This document shows, in pieces, positions 1 to 12,429 of a stretch of 64,000 nucleotides of DNA (its first letter is position 1; each line of letters starts with the position of its first letter). This DNA is from Stercorarius parasiticus (taxonomy: Eukaryota; Chordata; Aves; Charadriiformes; Stercorariidae). The notes beneath the pieces were generated by a model. The model was not told the origin of the DNA. It ran no database searches and saw only the letters and a list, made by a program, of their open reading frames with translations. Location of the stretch: the NCBI GenBank assembly GCA_013396915.1, contig VWZL01004605.1:307257-371256 (forward strand), read 5' to 3'. The position numbers were made by a program, and so were the translations under genes.

Positions 1-1330
1 ATTCAAGGACCTTCACATCCTTGTTAAATCGTGGGGCTCAGAACTGCACATGATATTCAAGGTGAGGCTGCATCAACACTGAATACAGCAGGATAATCAC
101 CTCTTTTGACCAGCTGGTGATGCTGTGTTTGATGCGCCCCAGGATGGGGTTTGCCCTCTCAGCTGCCAAGGCACACTGCTGGCTCACTTGGAGCCTGCTG
201 TTGACCAGCACCCCCAGATCCCTTTCTGCATGGCTGCGCTCCCAATTTATATTTGTGCCCTATGTTACTCTGTCCCAGGTGCAGAATCCGGCATTTGGTT
301 TTGTTAAATTTCATCCCATTGATCATTGTCCAATGCTCCAATCTATATAGATCCCTCTGCAAGGGGGAATACATCCCAGTTTAGTATTATCATCAAACAT
401 GTTAATGGCGCATTCAACTGCTGCATCCAGATCATTGGTAAAAATATTGAACAGAAATGGAGAACACTGCTGGTGACTGGTCACCACCCACATGTCGCCC
501 CATTCACTACTACCCTTTGAGCTCTGCCTTTCAGCCAGTTCTTCACACAGTGCACTGTGTACCTGCTCATCTCACAGCTGGACAATTTATCCAGAAGGAT
601 GCTGTGAGGGACAGTATCAAAAGCCTTACTAAAATCCAGAAAAAGCTAAAGCCACTGCCTTCCCTTCATCCACTAGGTGGACAACCTTGTCATGGAAGGA
701 TATTAGATTAGTTAAACAGGACTTTCCCTTTGTGAACCAATGTTGACTGTGCCTGATGATTGCATTGCTTTTTAAATATCTTTCAGTAGTACCCAGTATA
801 ATCTGCTCCATAATTTTTCCAGGTACTAAGGTTAGACTAACAGATCTGTAGTTTCCTGGGTCTTCCCTCATGCCCTTCTTGTAAATTGCAATAATGTTGG
901 CCAGCTTCCAGTCAGTGGGCACCCCCCTGGACTCCCAAAACCTTTGGTAGATAATTAAGAGGGGTTCTGCCATAACATCCACTAGTTCCTTCAGTACTTT
1001 GGGATGCATCCCTTCAGGCCCCATGGACTTGTGAACATTCAGCTGATACAGCTGGTCCCTTACGATTTCAGTGTCCACAAATGGAAAGTTGTTGTTCCCA
1101 CACTCGTGATCCTCCAATTTAGAGGACCAGGCAGCCTAACGTCTGCATTATCAATGACTGAGGCACAAGAAGCATTGAATGCCTCCACTTTTTCTTCATC
1201 CCTATTTGCCAGGTGACTATCTTCAACAAATATTGGTCCAATGTTTTCCTTGGACCACCTCTTGCTATTAACATACTTTAAAAAACCTTTAAAAAAGAAA
1301 ATGGATAAGAACACACTCACTGGCATGCTT
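1..1330 (-). mobile_element. CR1 non-LTR retrotransposon, RT-region fragment
   Basis: Read on the minus strand, this is the middle and C-terminal part of a CR1 ORF2 polyprotein. From the high-coordinate end it starts in the linker before RT (SKRWSKENIGP, then NRDEEKVEAFNA near 1,220-1,180). It continues through the RT hallmarks DQLYQLNVHKSMGPEGMHP, VPTDWKLANI and KGKSCLTNL (about 1,060-690), and on to MINGMKFNKTKCRILHLG near 330-280. The window starts inside the element, so its 3' end lies to the left. The coding frame is broken several times; the longest uninterrupted piece is 629-1117. The catalytic box that should read FADD is FDDN near 375-398, so it cannot encode active RT. Presence and strand are certain; the subfamily was not determined. 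Confidence 0.95.
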
Positions 1331-3336
1331 TATTACATTGTGAAAGTTTTCTAAGGGAGTCAATAGAAAATCCCTTCACTTTAGTAATTAAAGCAATTGA
1401 AACATCTCTGTGACTAATGACAGAGACTGCTTTGTTCTGTTTCCACAGTGTATAGTGCAGTAAGATCTTGGTTCCCAGCTTGTGTCCTTAAGTGTTATGG
1501 CAATAATAATGTAACAGTAATACCCATTTTTTAGTCATATGAAGAATCCAAATAGTTAAGTAGCATGTATTTTCTTTGCTCTTTACAGAAATACAGACTT
1601 CGTCAGATAAGTCTGTGACCCGCTGTTAGTCAGAAATGACTCAGACTTGAGACATAACATCTTCATCCCTCATAACCAGGATTCTTTTGTCATTGTCACT
1701 CAGGGTGGCCTTGGCTACAAGAAGCACCTAAACAGGCAAGGAAATAAGATCTGTTGTTTTATTTGATTTGACTTTGTAAGAGCAGTAGCATCTCCATGTT
1801 GTCTGTGGATTCCGAATCTTCATTTCCCCTTCTATGCAAGAATCCGTAATTTTCCCATTGTTTTTCAAATAAGGTGAAAATGTTGTCTTTTAAGAAGTTC
1901 ACTAGGTGAGTCATCATGTAGAATCACTTTTACCTGACCAGATCTTACATCTTGATTAACAAACTGAAATATCCCTGATCTAGCCCTTCCTTATCTTCTC
2001 CACAGCTAAGCTAAAATATGGGATGCAAAACCAAAAGTTGAACCTACTTTCCTTGAAAAAAAAAGCAGATTTTGTTGCCAGCATCTCTGAAACAGAGGCA
2101 AGCAAAAACAATTAGCGGTCCAGCTATCTGCAATGCCTGGACATGCTTTCATTGTGCTTTCACTGTTCTTTCACTGTCCGCCCAGAAGCTTCCTCCCCTG
2201 GGGACTCTTGGTCTAGATTCCGTTAACCCCTTGGGTTTTCTACTCCTTCTTCTTGCATTGGGGAATTTATCCCTTTATCTTGCCGTAGCCTGTTGTGGTC
2301 ACTGATTTATATCCAGGAGAGGAAATGTTAAAAATTAACCATGTAATGGTTCAGGTAATATCTGGGACAATTTACAAATCATTTACTAAATGAAAGTAGA
2401 GTACAGCTAGCTTGACCTGGAACATACCTGAATGCTGCCATTTCAAGTAAATAAGTTTGGGGATCTAGTTTGCTGGAGTTGGGACATCTTGGAGAAACAC
2501 CAGTGTCTTACTTTTAGCTTAGCGATGCTTCCTCTTTGGAAGAATTCTAACGATTCTTTACCCTACATACAAATGACTTCACTTTCTTCTTCTTATGCAT
2601 TTGGTGGGGATTTAAGACAGGGATTTTCTCCCTTTTCTTTGCACATAACAGTGTTTTGATCAGAGAAAACAAAGATTTAAGAAAACACATGAGAAGTACA
2701 TGACAGTGTGACTATTAATTTCTTTTGTGCTCAGAAAAGGTTCCTTGTTCTCAAGATCTTCAAAACAAACAGAAAGTCAATCCATTTCCTAAATGAGAAA
2801 GGAGACGTAATAAAATCCAGATCTCCCCACTACTCTCCCCCATATAAATGATACTATTTCTTACAGGGGAATAACAACACTGATCTTAATATGAGAAAAA
2901 AAAAGACTTCCACTGCAGGAAATGCATGTTTCTCTTGCTCAGTTCAGACTCCTTAACAGACAATGATACTCAAAGTCTGAACTGATGAGTTTCTTTGGCA
3001 GTGATTATCCCACAACAGAATTTCATTAAGTGGTATGGGGGATTTCCTCTTTACTTCCGCTCCAGGCTTACTCACAGATCCCACAGATGCAGATCTCTCA
3101 AACGGCAGCCTTTTTTTCCTCCAAAACCCCCAAGAATTTAAAGATTCCTTTTAGAAAAATAAATTTCCCTTTTATTGTGACTCGAACTTATTCAGTCCAA
3201 TCCAGCCTATGCAAACACACATACAGCTTTAAATTAGCATTTGTGAACAAGCTGGGTCTCTTTGGCTGTTTGCTGAGACTTGGCAGTTCAGTTCCTTGAG
3301 GAAAAAAGAAAGAGAGATTCACAACTATTTATGGCT
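1331..3336. other. Unique noncoding sequence
   Basis: I see no gene, RNA or recognisable repeat here. Open frames are at most about 77 codons and resemble no known protein. Only short A-runs (near 2,056 and 2,893) stand out. Confidence 0.6.
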
Positions 3337-3396
3337 TGATTTTCAGACGTGCTGAGTACCTCCTGTGGACTTTGATAGCTGTTCCTGTGAAAATCA
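3337..3396. repeat. 60-bp palindrome-ended ancient repeat relic
   Basis: The segment begins with TGATTTTCA and ends with TGAAAATCA, a perfect 9-bp inverted pair. The inside (cagacgtgctgagtacc, then tggactttgatagctg) resembles an old palindromic repeat seen across turtle and bird genomes, built around a gtgctgagcacc core. It carries no coding information. The match to that family is from memory and has many mismatches. Confidence 0.4.
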
Positions 3397-5997
3397 GGTC
3401 ACCGATGTAATGCTGGAAGGAGAGAGTACAAGGGAAAAAAGGGCTCTGATTTTCAAGCACAAGTGTTTATATGATTTGGGAAAGAGAAGAAAATGAATAA
3501 AGAAAATAGTTCTTAAAGGTTATCATTGGAGCTGTGACTGAACTCCATATTTCAGGCTGAATTCACACCTGAGAAATGCCTGTGTGCAGAAACGCACTGA
3601 CAATTGCCATTTTCTAGCATAAGCAGAATACGTCTTTCTTCTCTCCCCAGCTAACTTGCTAGTAACTTACTAGGAGCTTTATCTGTTAGTGCGTGCCCAG
3701 GGCTGGCTGGAGAGGTTGCTCTCCTCCTCTCTGCCTCAGCTGCTTGTCACTGTCTCCAGCGAGAGGGTCCTGTCCTCTCTGTGTGTTACTGAGCAGCCGC
3801 TCAATGGGAGAAGTCACTAAGCTATTCAGTTGAAGTAGACCAGCTAATATTTTAAAAAGTAGGTCTTTGACTAAAATGCAGTAAGCAGTGCACGTGTGAC
3901 CCGTTCAGCTGTGGGATCTAAGGAGGGTGGTGCTCTTCACCAGAGGCAATATCTTGCCTTGCTAAGTTTTGAAAGCCTGTTTTTGGCCCAGAATTTCTCT
4001 CTCTGTGGCACCTGACATTAAACACAGTGGCACAGAGAGTAGTTGTTACAAATCCAAATTACTACAGACTTCATAAAGAAATCTTTTTTCCCAAAACTTA
4101 TGACAGTTGGTTCCTAAAGCAAACCTAAAATTTAGGTCCCATCTATACTAAATATAATCACATTACAACAATGCACTTGTCCATTTCTTATTAAGCATTA
4201 GAAAAAAATTGCATATACGTAGTATACTTTTATTCCCTCACCATCTGCTAAGACAGGGCTAAAGGTGGGATTTCCAAAGGTACTTAAGCTCACAAAGTGA
4301 GAATTTCTTGCTTTTCAAGGACATTATGGTTTTAGGTAAGTTGTTCTGTATAACAGATTTCCAAAAAAAGAAAAGCAAAACCACTTGTGTTTTAGGGCTA
4401 TATAGCTTCTATAGCTTTTTGAAAACTGGAAGATATTAATAAAAATGTGATGTTTTTCTAAATTTCCAATGCAATTTAATATAGACATATTTCTGTAAAA
4501 AAAAGCTCAGGGATTTCTGTTGTTCACTAACTCCGAGATGCTCTTCAGTGTCAATGAGAATCGAGTATTCAGACCCCTCCAGTAACTCTAAATTCCACAG
4601 TAAATATTTAAATTATCAGACCACTTTTGTAGGTCAAATTCCCTTAAATGGAACTGGAACAATTGCTATCAAGGACAAAAGTTTAAAAAAAAAAAAAGCG
4701 TGTAGTAAATTCGATAGTCTGGGTCTCCCTGCAGGATGGAATGAAGCTAGTTACTTCATTGAAAATAGAATAAAATACCTTGTGAGTTGATATTTATTGA
4801 TTTAAAAAAAAAAAAAAAGTGCCTTCTTGCCAGTTTGCTGCAAATACTCAAGCTTTGGGATTTGGCATAAAAGCCCAAGTGGATAAAACTGTTTCTGAGT
4901 ATCTGACCTGCATCTTAGTCCTGCCAAGTAGGTTTGAAACACAAATTCCATGAAATAAGGAATGAGCAGAACAGTAACCCTTACATTTTTTTCACCTACC
5001 TTATAGCACCTTCCATAGCCTTTTTAATCTAGGATATTAAAAAACAGTACAGAGGTGTGTCATGGAATTTGCTCGCAAAGCTGTTTAAACAATGTTACGA
5101 GAACTAGAAAACCTGCTTGTGACACAACAGGAGTGAGATAAGACAAACATTGTCACACTGAGAGACAGTTTATATTGGAGAATTAAATAGTCCATCTAAA
5201 ATGTTCAAAAGCATCAAAATTCCAGTAATTGCAATCTGTGCTGGGTATACAGTCTCATTAGACAGCTTTAAAAATACAGCTTCTACAGATACAGGAAACT
5301 CTTTAAAGATTATTCTACAAGCCTGCTCTATTTATTTCTTGTGCGAGCATCCACATTATGTCAGACTGGTCCCTGCCCAAAGAACTCTCTTGCAGCACAC
5401 AAACAGCCATGCAGATATCAGAGAAGGGCAACAGCAAACGGGATTTACTACGCATGATACCTTACAGATGTAGCCATCTAAATAAGAAGCCAAGTAAAAG
5501 TAACCAGGGGAAAATGACTAGTGTTTATGCTTAGAAAGACAGCAATATCTTGATCTTTAAGCAATAAATCATATCTTTAGCTACTGATACATTTTAAACC
5601 AAAAGTTACTTATGTCTGTTTATTGACTGAAATGGTTTTCAGCCAATCTCTGAATTTCTTCTGGCTTCAGTCATTGATTTTTCCAGGAAGACATTTGACT
5701 GATTGACTGACTGACTGGTCGGTAAGAATGATGCAAAATGTGTGTAATGACAGGCAAATTTCAGTAACCCCGACATACTTAGGAGGGCTGGATTCTCCTC
5801 CTGGTTTTACTCTGAGAGAGCTGCACAACTCAGTGCAACTTCCAGTACTATGTTTCCCTTGAAGATGAAATTCCAGATGTTTTTCTTGTAGCATTTCCAG
5901 ACATAAAACACCTGGAAATACTGGGCTTGCAAGAATAATCCAATTTGTTGTCCAGTTTTGGATAACAGTCCAGACAAAACAAAAGTCAGCCGTCTGC
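3397..5997. other. Unique noncoding sequence with two long A-runs
   Basis: No gene or transposon is recognised. A13 at 4685-4697 and A15 at 4804-4818 are homopolymers. No polyadenylation signal or target duplication next to them would mark them as tails of retrocopies. A short (TGAC)n-like stretch lies near 5,699-5,718. Confidence 0.6.
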
Positions 5998-6002
5998 ACC
6001 CT
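5998..6002 (+). repeat. Target-site duplication, left copy (ACCCT)
   Basis: ACCCT directly abuts the LTR's left end and is repeated exactly at 6582-6586 directly after the right end. This is the expected 5-bp signature of retroviral integrase. Confidence 0.85.
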
Positions 6003-6581
6003 TGTCGTGGTTTAACGTCAGGCGGCAACTAGGACCATGCAACGTCTCACTGGACATGGGGAGAAGAATCAAAAAAATAAACAAATAAGGAAAATAAGGA
6101 AAACTTGTGGGTTGAGATAAAGATAGTTTAATAAATAAATCAAAAGCCATGCACACAAGCAAAGAAAACAAGGAATTCATTCACCACCTCCCATTGTCAG
6201 GCAGGTGTTCAACCATCTCCAGGAAAACAGGGCTCCATCACACATAACAGCTACTGGAGAGGACAAACACCATAACTCCAAACGTCCCCTCCTTCCTTCT
6301 TCTTCACCCAGCTTTATATATTGAGACAACGTCATATGGTATGGAATATACCTTTGGTCAGTTGGGGTCAGCTGTCCCGGCTGGTCACCTCCCAACTTTT
6401 TGTGTACCCCCAGCCTGCTCTCTGGTGGGGCGGTACGAGGAGCAGAAAAAGCCTTGACTGCTCAGCAACAACCAAAACCACCAGTGCGCTATCAACACTA
6501 TTTCTCATCCCAAATCCAAAACATAACAGCATACCAGTTGCCAGCAAGAAAATCAACTCCATCCCAGCCAAAACCATGACA
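6003..6581 (-). mobile_element. Solo LTR of an avian ERVL-type endogenous retrovirus
   Basis: This is a complete 579-bp long terminal repeat on the minus strand, beginning TGTCATGGTTTTGGCTGGGA at 6,581 and ending with AACCACGACA at 6,003. Those TG...CA ends and the internal landmarks (cagctgacccaactg, tattccataccat, atctcaacccac) match an LTR abundant in bird genomes. A TATA box (TATATAAAG, rc of 6312-6320) and an ATTAAA polyadenylation signal (rc of 6127-6132) are in the right order for U3-R-U5. The LTR is flanked by the direct repeat ACCCT (5998-6002 and 6582-6586), a 5-bp target duplication. No gag, pol or env remains, so the provirus was removed by recombination between its LTRs. The ERVL assignment rests on remembered family resemblance. 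Confidence 0.9.
6312..6320 (-). promoter_or_regulatory. LTR TATA box
   Basis: Minus-strand TATATAAAG followed by CTGGG lies about 260 bp into the LTR from its 5' end, where a U3 TATA box is expected. Whether it still drives transcription is unknown. Confidence 0.55.
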
Positions 6582-6586
6582 ACCCT
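6582..6586 (+). repeat. Target-site duplication, right copy (ACCCT)
   Basis: This is the exact partner of 5998-6002. It fixes the outer boundary of the solo LTR. Confidence 0.85.
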
Positions 6587-7313
6587 AGAAAACAACTAGA
6601 AAATAAAACAGAAAACACTTGGAACCCAATTTTTTTCTTAATATGAACTAAATAATCATTCTTAGAAGCATTGTCCTCATATTGTATTTAGAAATATGGC
6701 CAAAAAAAGAACCTAATTCAGATATGAAGACTGAAAGGTGTCCAGAGAATATTTAAATACACCACCACGTCTCAATGTTTAAAAGTATCTGTCCAGGCTT
6801 AAAATATGGCTGATAAAATTATTCTCTTTTTCCAAAAGCCCTAACACTTTGTCATGCTTCTTGGAATCTTTTCTGCTCTTCAAAGCATGTATTGCTGATG
6901 AAATTTTGTATTATTTAATGTTGAAAGGCCTCATGTCAGCTGCAGGAGGCTGAATGTAAACATACAGAAGGGAGGATTTTCCTTTTTATGGTATATATTT
7001 TTAATATCTTCCTACCTCTCAGGTCCTATTTATGGCCTACTTGAATCTTTTCTCTTCTTCTTTCAGCAGAGTTGGAGTCCTGCATCTTCATACCCTACTC
7101 ATCCTTGTGATTGTCATACAATCACCTGTGCAGTCAGAGATGGTCTGTTCTGCTCATAATAATACTTAAATGTCAGACCTTTATACATCTGCTCTTAAAA
7201 ATCTGGATCTAACAAAACGTCTGCAAGAAATCAGTCAATCCAAACATGACATTATACTTGTTTTCTTCAGCTGAGTTTAAATTGTGTGCTGTTTATTTCT
7301 CTTGTCCCTTCCC
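6587..7313. other. Unique noncoding sequence
   Basis: Nothing recognisable apart from AT-rich unique sequence; no open frame resembles a protein. Confidence 0.6.
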
Positions 7314-7388
7314 ATTGCAGGGGTTTTGGACTTGATGAACTTTAAAGCTCCCTCCCAACCTGAATTATTCTATGATTCTGTGATTGTA
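7314..7388 (+). mobile_element. CR1 3' end, short
   Basis: The sequence ttgcaggggttttggacttg, then gaactttaaagctccctccc and finally attctatgattctgtgatt, is the last ~75 bp of a CR1 element, including the terminal octamer-like repeat. It is 5'-truncated, as most CR1 insertions are. It has no coding content. Confidence 0.85.
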
Positions 7389-8879
7389 TAATTCTTGGAG
7401 AGTTAAAACTGGCATGGTATTTTTTCAGGCATAAAACCTGTGGCTTGTAGGCAATCCTCCAGCAAACCAGCCTACCTCACCCTGAGCAAGTGAAACAAGG
7501 TGTCATACACCACATTTTGGGCAGATGCTTGATGTATAATGAAATTGTTCCTTCTGGATCCTTCCAGGGTGATCCTCCTGTGTCAGCTCAGGAAAGCCCC
7601 ATCGTTTCACTGGATGGCCTCAGATGCCCAATTAGGTTTGCTTCTTCCTTGGTAGAGCACAGCTACCAGCCACAACAAATACTGCTAATCATTATAGCTG
7701 TATGTACTTTTTCTTTACGCACTTTGGTCATGAGTGAAATAGTTAACCATGTTGTTATTTGCACGAGATACCCAGACTTCACTGTTAACGCTCACTGAAA
7801 AACAGGGAGATGGTTCCCATTTAAGTTATATCATTCTCTGAATATTCAGGCAGACATTCGTGTGCCGATTATAAACACTTCAGATACAGGTTTACTCTCA
7901 AAGACCCCGTGAGAGCACAGTACTGCTGTCCTAGCAAACCTAAATAACTCGAACAGGCATAGGCAAGAAAGTTATGATTTTGGGGGTTTTTTTAAAGAAA
8001 CCCAAACCTTTTAAATGCACCAATATATTAAAACAGGATTGAGGGAAAGAAAGGAAATCTATGAATCCTAAAATTAGAGCAGGAAGTTTTGAGGTTAGTT
8101 TTGCTCTTTTTTTCTAATTATAGATCCAAAATATGTGGTTTGAGCTACTTTTCCGCTAGAAGATAACAGACAGAACCACTTACACACTCACTTGCTTGTT
8201 TTCTTCTTGTTTCCCTTTTTTTCAATGCCAATCCTTCCTCTGAGTGGCTCCGAGAGTTTGAACTACTTATCTACAGGTATTAAAATATCTGGTGTTTTAA
8301 GATAGAGCAAGATTGCCCACTCTCTCCACCCACATGTCTATGGGTTCTGAAAACCAGTCAGTCAACAAGACAGGTTTGTATGTCTTCAGTCTCCTCACCC
8401 CCACAGGTCTCTACAAAAAAAAAAAGGATGAACTGTCCTTCTTTAAGCGAGCGTGATGTAATGGTGGTTGTTAATAAAGTCTCAGTGGTATCATGATTGC
8501 AGGACTTTCCATTGGAGTGCCTTTGCTGGGTCTTCTCCAAGAAACAAATTCAAATGCAATCACTTCATGTGTTGTAATGGAAACAGCCCCAGAATACCAC
8601 TCCAGTGCTTCAAATCAGGCAAGCCTAGAAAATGAGAAAATGAGGAAAATTATTCTGTGTGTTTTAATGGTGATTTCCTGCAGTCTTTTCCTACACCTTT
8701 CACTGTCTTGCAAGAGTTCTTCATGTTTTTTAAGACAGTACTGAGTCGTTGGAGAGGACAAGGAAGAAATACACATAACATTTTGAGGACAAAAAAAAAA
8801 GGAGAAAAAAGCTAGAAATAACAAACTTTATGAGGTTCTACAACACTGTTCCAGTTTCCTGTTACCGTAGGCAATAAGA
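7389..8879. other. Unique noncoding sequence
   Basis: No gene or clear repeat. An imperfect G/T-to-A/C inverted repeat near 7,979-8,008 and an A-run at 8416-8426 are the only local features. Confidence 0.6.
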
Positions 8880-9500
8880 ACTCATATAATCCCCTTCATA
8901 AATTGAACAAACTCCATCCTCAACCTGCTTCGATTACTTCGTACTTATTTTGGAAAGCTGTTCACAAACTTCACTACTGTGAATTGTGGAAATCTTATTG
9001 TTATTAACCTGCAACTGTTCAAGGCCAGATTAGTTTAGTCTCTGTCATTTCCAACTGATTTTCCACGTTGTACTCAAACAGTCCTTTGTGTTTCTTATAG
9101 TCTCCCTGGGTTTTTTCTTCCACTTCTGAAATGTTCCCATTCTCCTCTGTGTTGATGATGTTTCCTGACTGTGTGTCATCAGCAAATTTTGTTAGTCTCT
9201 TATTATTATATTTTGGCCATAGTTTCTAATAAAAATATTAAGTAAGATGCATTTTAGAACTATTTCTAGAGAAACTCCCTTCCTGTTTAGCGCAATCCAT
9301 GGGTTTATCCTTTTTAACCAGCTCCTTACTGGATTTATGATTCATTCATTTATTCATTTACATCTCTCAGTTTAATCTATGGATTCCCATGTGACAACAT
9401 ATAATGTTGAAAGCCAAATAGATTTAATCTACCAAAGTTTCTTTGTCTAAAATTCATTTCTGATTAAAAGATATGGAGCTATTCTGGCTCAATCTTCCTT
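8880..9500 (-). mobile_element. Old CR1/L3-like RT fragment
   Basis: On the minus strand this decayed LINE still shows LNIFI (rc of about 9222-9243; consensus LFNIFINDL). Some 50 nt downstream comes KFADDTQSG (rc of about 9163-9190), the RT catalytic box with both aspartates. The spacing between the two motifs fits CR1-clade RT. The frame is otherwise full of stops and indels. Upstream text (aaccagctccttactgg, then ttcccatgtgacaac) matches the segment before the active site in old CR1/L3 copies. The edges are approximate. It is much older than the other CR1 pieces here. Confidence 0.75.
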
Positions 9501-12429
9501 TGGTAAGTTTGTGTCACAGCTCTTGCATGGCTTTAGATATTTATTCTACAGCATTGCACATAGTTAAGATCAAACTAACTTTAAAATTATTCTCATACAC
9601 GTTTGATGTTTTGTCACAAAATTACTCTCAGAAGGAGAGCTTTAAAGGAGAAAAGTGGTGTTTGTCAGTGATGTCTACAGCTGGTAATAGAAAGGATAAA
9701 AGGTCTCATCCACAGTATGTATAAGTCAGCTGGAATCTCTCCGCTGACTTAGTGACCCGCAGATCAATCTTACAGTAGTCTAGAAAATCACTGCTTCTTT
9801 TTAAATTTTATTATCAACAAAAACTTTTGTGGCCCAGCTACAGAGTGAGACAAGAAGTGCATATGGCATTATAAGACAGGACAGATTTTGTTTCACTAGC
9901 TGTTTAGTAGCTAATTTGCCCATCAGCAGTTGTAGCTAAAATTTTCAGTATCGATAAGGAATATATTACAGTTGTATGTCGATGAACTATCTAGTCTGAA
10001 AAACTTTCCTCTCACTTTCAGACAGTGTAAGATCAGAAATATTTCTTCTGAACCTCATGCATAAATCAAGAAAAAAATAGGTATTCTTGAAATATGATCC
10101 AGTCATTATGGAGCAGTCATATTAATATCAACATTTTTTTTAAAAAAAGATAGTTATATCTTATTATAGAAACACTCAGTAGCTAAAGCAAATGCACCAA
10201 ATTTCTGGGCTCAGAAATGAAGTGAGTTATGGCTTTGATTCATAAAAACACTGTCATGTGCTCCTATTTAGGGTGGTTAAGCATGTGCATAAGTAGTGTT
10301 TAGAACAGGCGTGTTTCCTTCAACGCTGAAGTTAGGAATTTTGTACTGCACTATTAAGTAGTTAACCCATGGCATTAAAACAGTAAATGCCTTGAATCCT
10401 CAACACTAGTGAACGAGTGTGCATTTGAAATCATATCTAGTTCAACACATCATTGTAGTTACAGAACCAAACTCTAATATAAATCTTAGTCTTCCATGAT
10501 GAGAGGAGGTGAATAGAAATCAGGAGCCAGTTCTTCAGAGAAAACACAAGCTCCTGCTTCATGATGTGTTTGTTACCTCCATGTTCATTTCATTAGGGAT
10601 AAATCTTTTGTTATTCAAACTCCTCAGATTCTTAAAAAAGCAATCTGGAGCCTCTTTCCCACCTACCAGAAAGCCCACATGCTGGGAGATGTAGCCTGAC
10701 ACTAGCAAAACAGGTGAGACACATCTGAGCTTCAGGGATGACAGTGCAATCCCTCTGCATTATACACTGTCAAGTGGGGGATGCCACTTGTTTTAACGCT
10801 TGTGTCTCTCTTTTTTTAATACCTTGGCATGACTTCAAGCAGACTTGCTGCTGATCCATCTGCTAGCTCCCAGACTTCAATGAGGAGGTCATTTAGATGG
10901 TCCTCTCCCACATCCTTCCAAGACCTCAGTTTGTAAGTTTACCTGGGATAAATTTTACCTTCAGGCTATACACAATCTATTTCTTTTTAGAGGTTTAAGT
11001 ATTTCAGTAACCGTTTTTAAGAAATGATGAAGAGAACAAGGAGGATTTTTGTGGAACAAAGTGCCAAATTAAACGCAGATAGTAGTTCTGAAGTCCTAGA
11101 TGTTTCCACCTGTTCTCAGATCTCTCTATGAAGCAAGAGTTGCAGAGCTACCTTGTCACTTTTCGTGACGTTAACCTACTGACCCCATTTTTTTTATTTT
11201 TAGCATGTGGGGAAAGGGTCAAAAAAAGGACTAAAGAGCAGAGTCCTCCATCAAAGGATGATATAATCATTTTTTGTAGCATTAATGATAGGCTTTTCAT
11301 TAATTGTCAAAAGGGATTTGCACTCTGTATCCTGTAAAACTAGGGAGAGGAGTAAATCCAAAGTAACAGGAGACAGTGTTGTCACGATTAAGCCAGAGGA
11401 AGTATTCTGGTTTGGACTGAACAACATTCAATAAAAAATACATTTTTCTGTTGGGTTGTCAACACTCTCTAAAATCCATTTTGTGCATAACTGCATGCTC
11501 CAATACTGATGTATACATCGCCAGGTCATTTTTTCTAAAATACAGGAAAAAATCCTCTGGAAAAAATCAGCAGAGGAGTGATGGAGGAGAGTTTTTGCCC
11601 TTGTACTTTGAGAAGTATTTCTAAACTGCACAGCTCCTGACCTTGGTTGCAGAAATACAGCTCTCAGTGAAATAAAGACTGTATATAGGAAGAATTTTAG
11701 GAAAATTTTAATGGATACCTCACATGTCTGAAATCACGTTACATTTCTTTACAGCAGGCCATGAATGTTTGTTTTTTCCTGTTCAGTCTCTGTGTTAGTT
11801 CTGCCTTCAGCTTTTTACTAAATTAGTGTATCTACCAGACTGTGAATTGAAAAGGTGGGAATCACACAATCCTGTTTTTAAATTTATTTGCCTTTATTTT
11901 CAAAAAATAAAGAAAGTGAACTGGTATTGCACTGTCAGATTTTTAATGCAAATCAGTCAAACCTCCACAGACTGACCACTTGAGCTCAGCTTTAAGAAAC
12001 TCAGCCTGCTGCTGATTTGAGTTGACATATCTCTTCGACTGATTGACTTCACAAGCTTGAAAAGCTGTATTGAGGAGATGTTGTAGTTCTGAGTAAAAGT
12101 AGAAAAAAATTCCACTCTGGAAGTGTCTGAAACCGTTGAAGCTGTGTCTAAGCTGATGCGTGTGATAGTGCTTCTTCATGGGGGCATATGAGTCCCACCA
12201 CACCCAAATCCCCGCTTACCTTTCACTCTCTGTGACTTCAGGATCTTGATTGTATTGATCTGGCTGTGACGGACATCCTTTGGCATGCAGTGTTGCTCCC
12301 AAATAGACCAAGCGCCACTGTGAAAACAATAAGTCTTTTTTTCAGTCCTTCTATTCCCATTGCTCCAGAAAAATCCCTTCTCTAGCAATTAGAAACTTGC
12401 AACTAGTTTTCAGCCTTGAGTCATGCATG
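9501..12429. other. Unique noncoding sequence
   Basis: No gene or transposon recognised. Frames of up to 86 codons are present without similarity to known proteins. One ZNF143-like motif (10677-10694) is listed separately. Confidence 0.55.
10677..10694 (-). promoter_or_regulatory. ZNF143/THAP11-like motif
   Basis: The minus strand reads CTACATCTCCCAGCATGT, close to the known ACTACAATTCCCAGCATGC consensus bound by ZNF143. There is no CpG island or transcription start next to it, so function is doubtful. Confidence 0.3.

Noticed and set aside
117..711. Plus-strand frames at the left edge
   Set aside because: They are antisense shadows of the minus-strand CR1 element.
4685..4818. Two A-runs as retrocopy tails
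   Set aside because: No polyadenylation signal at the right distance and no flanking duplication.
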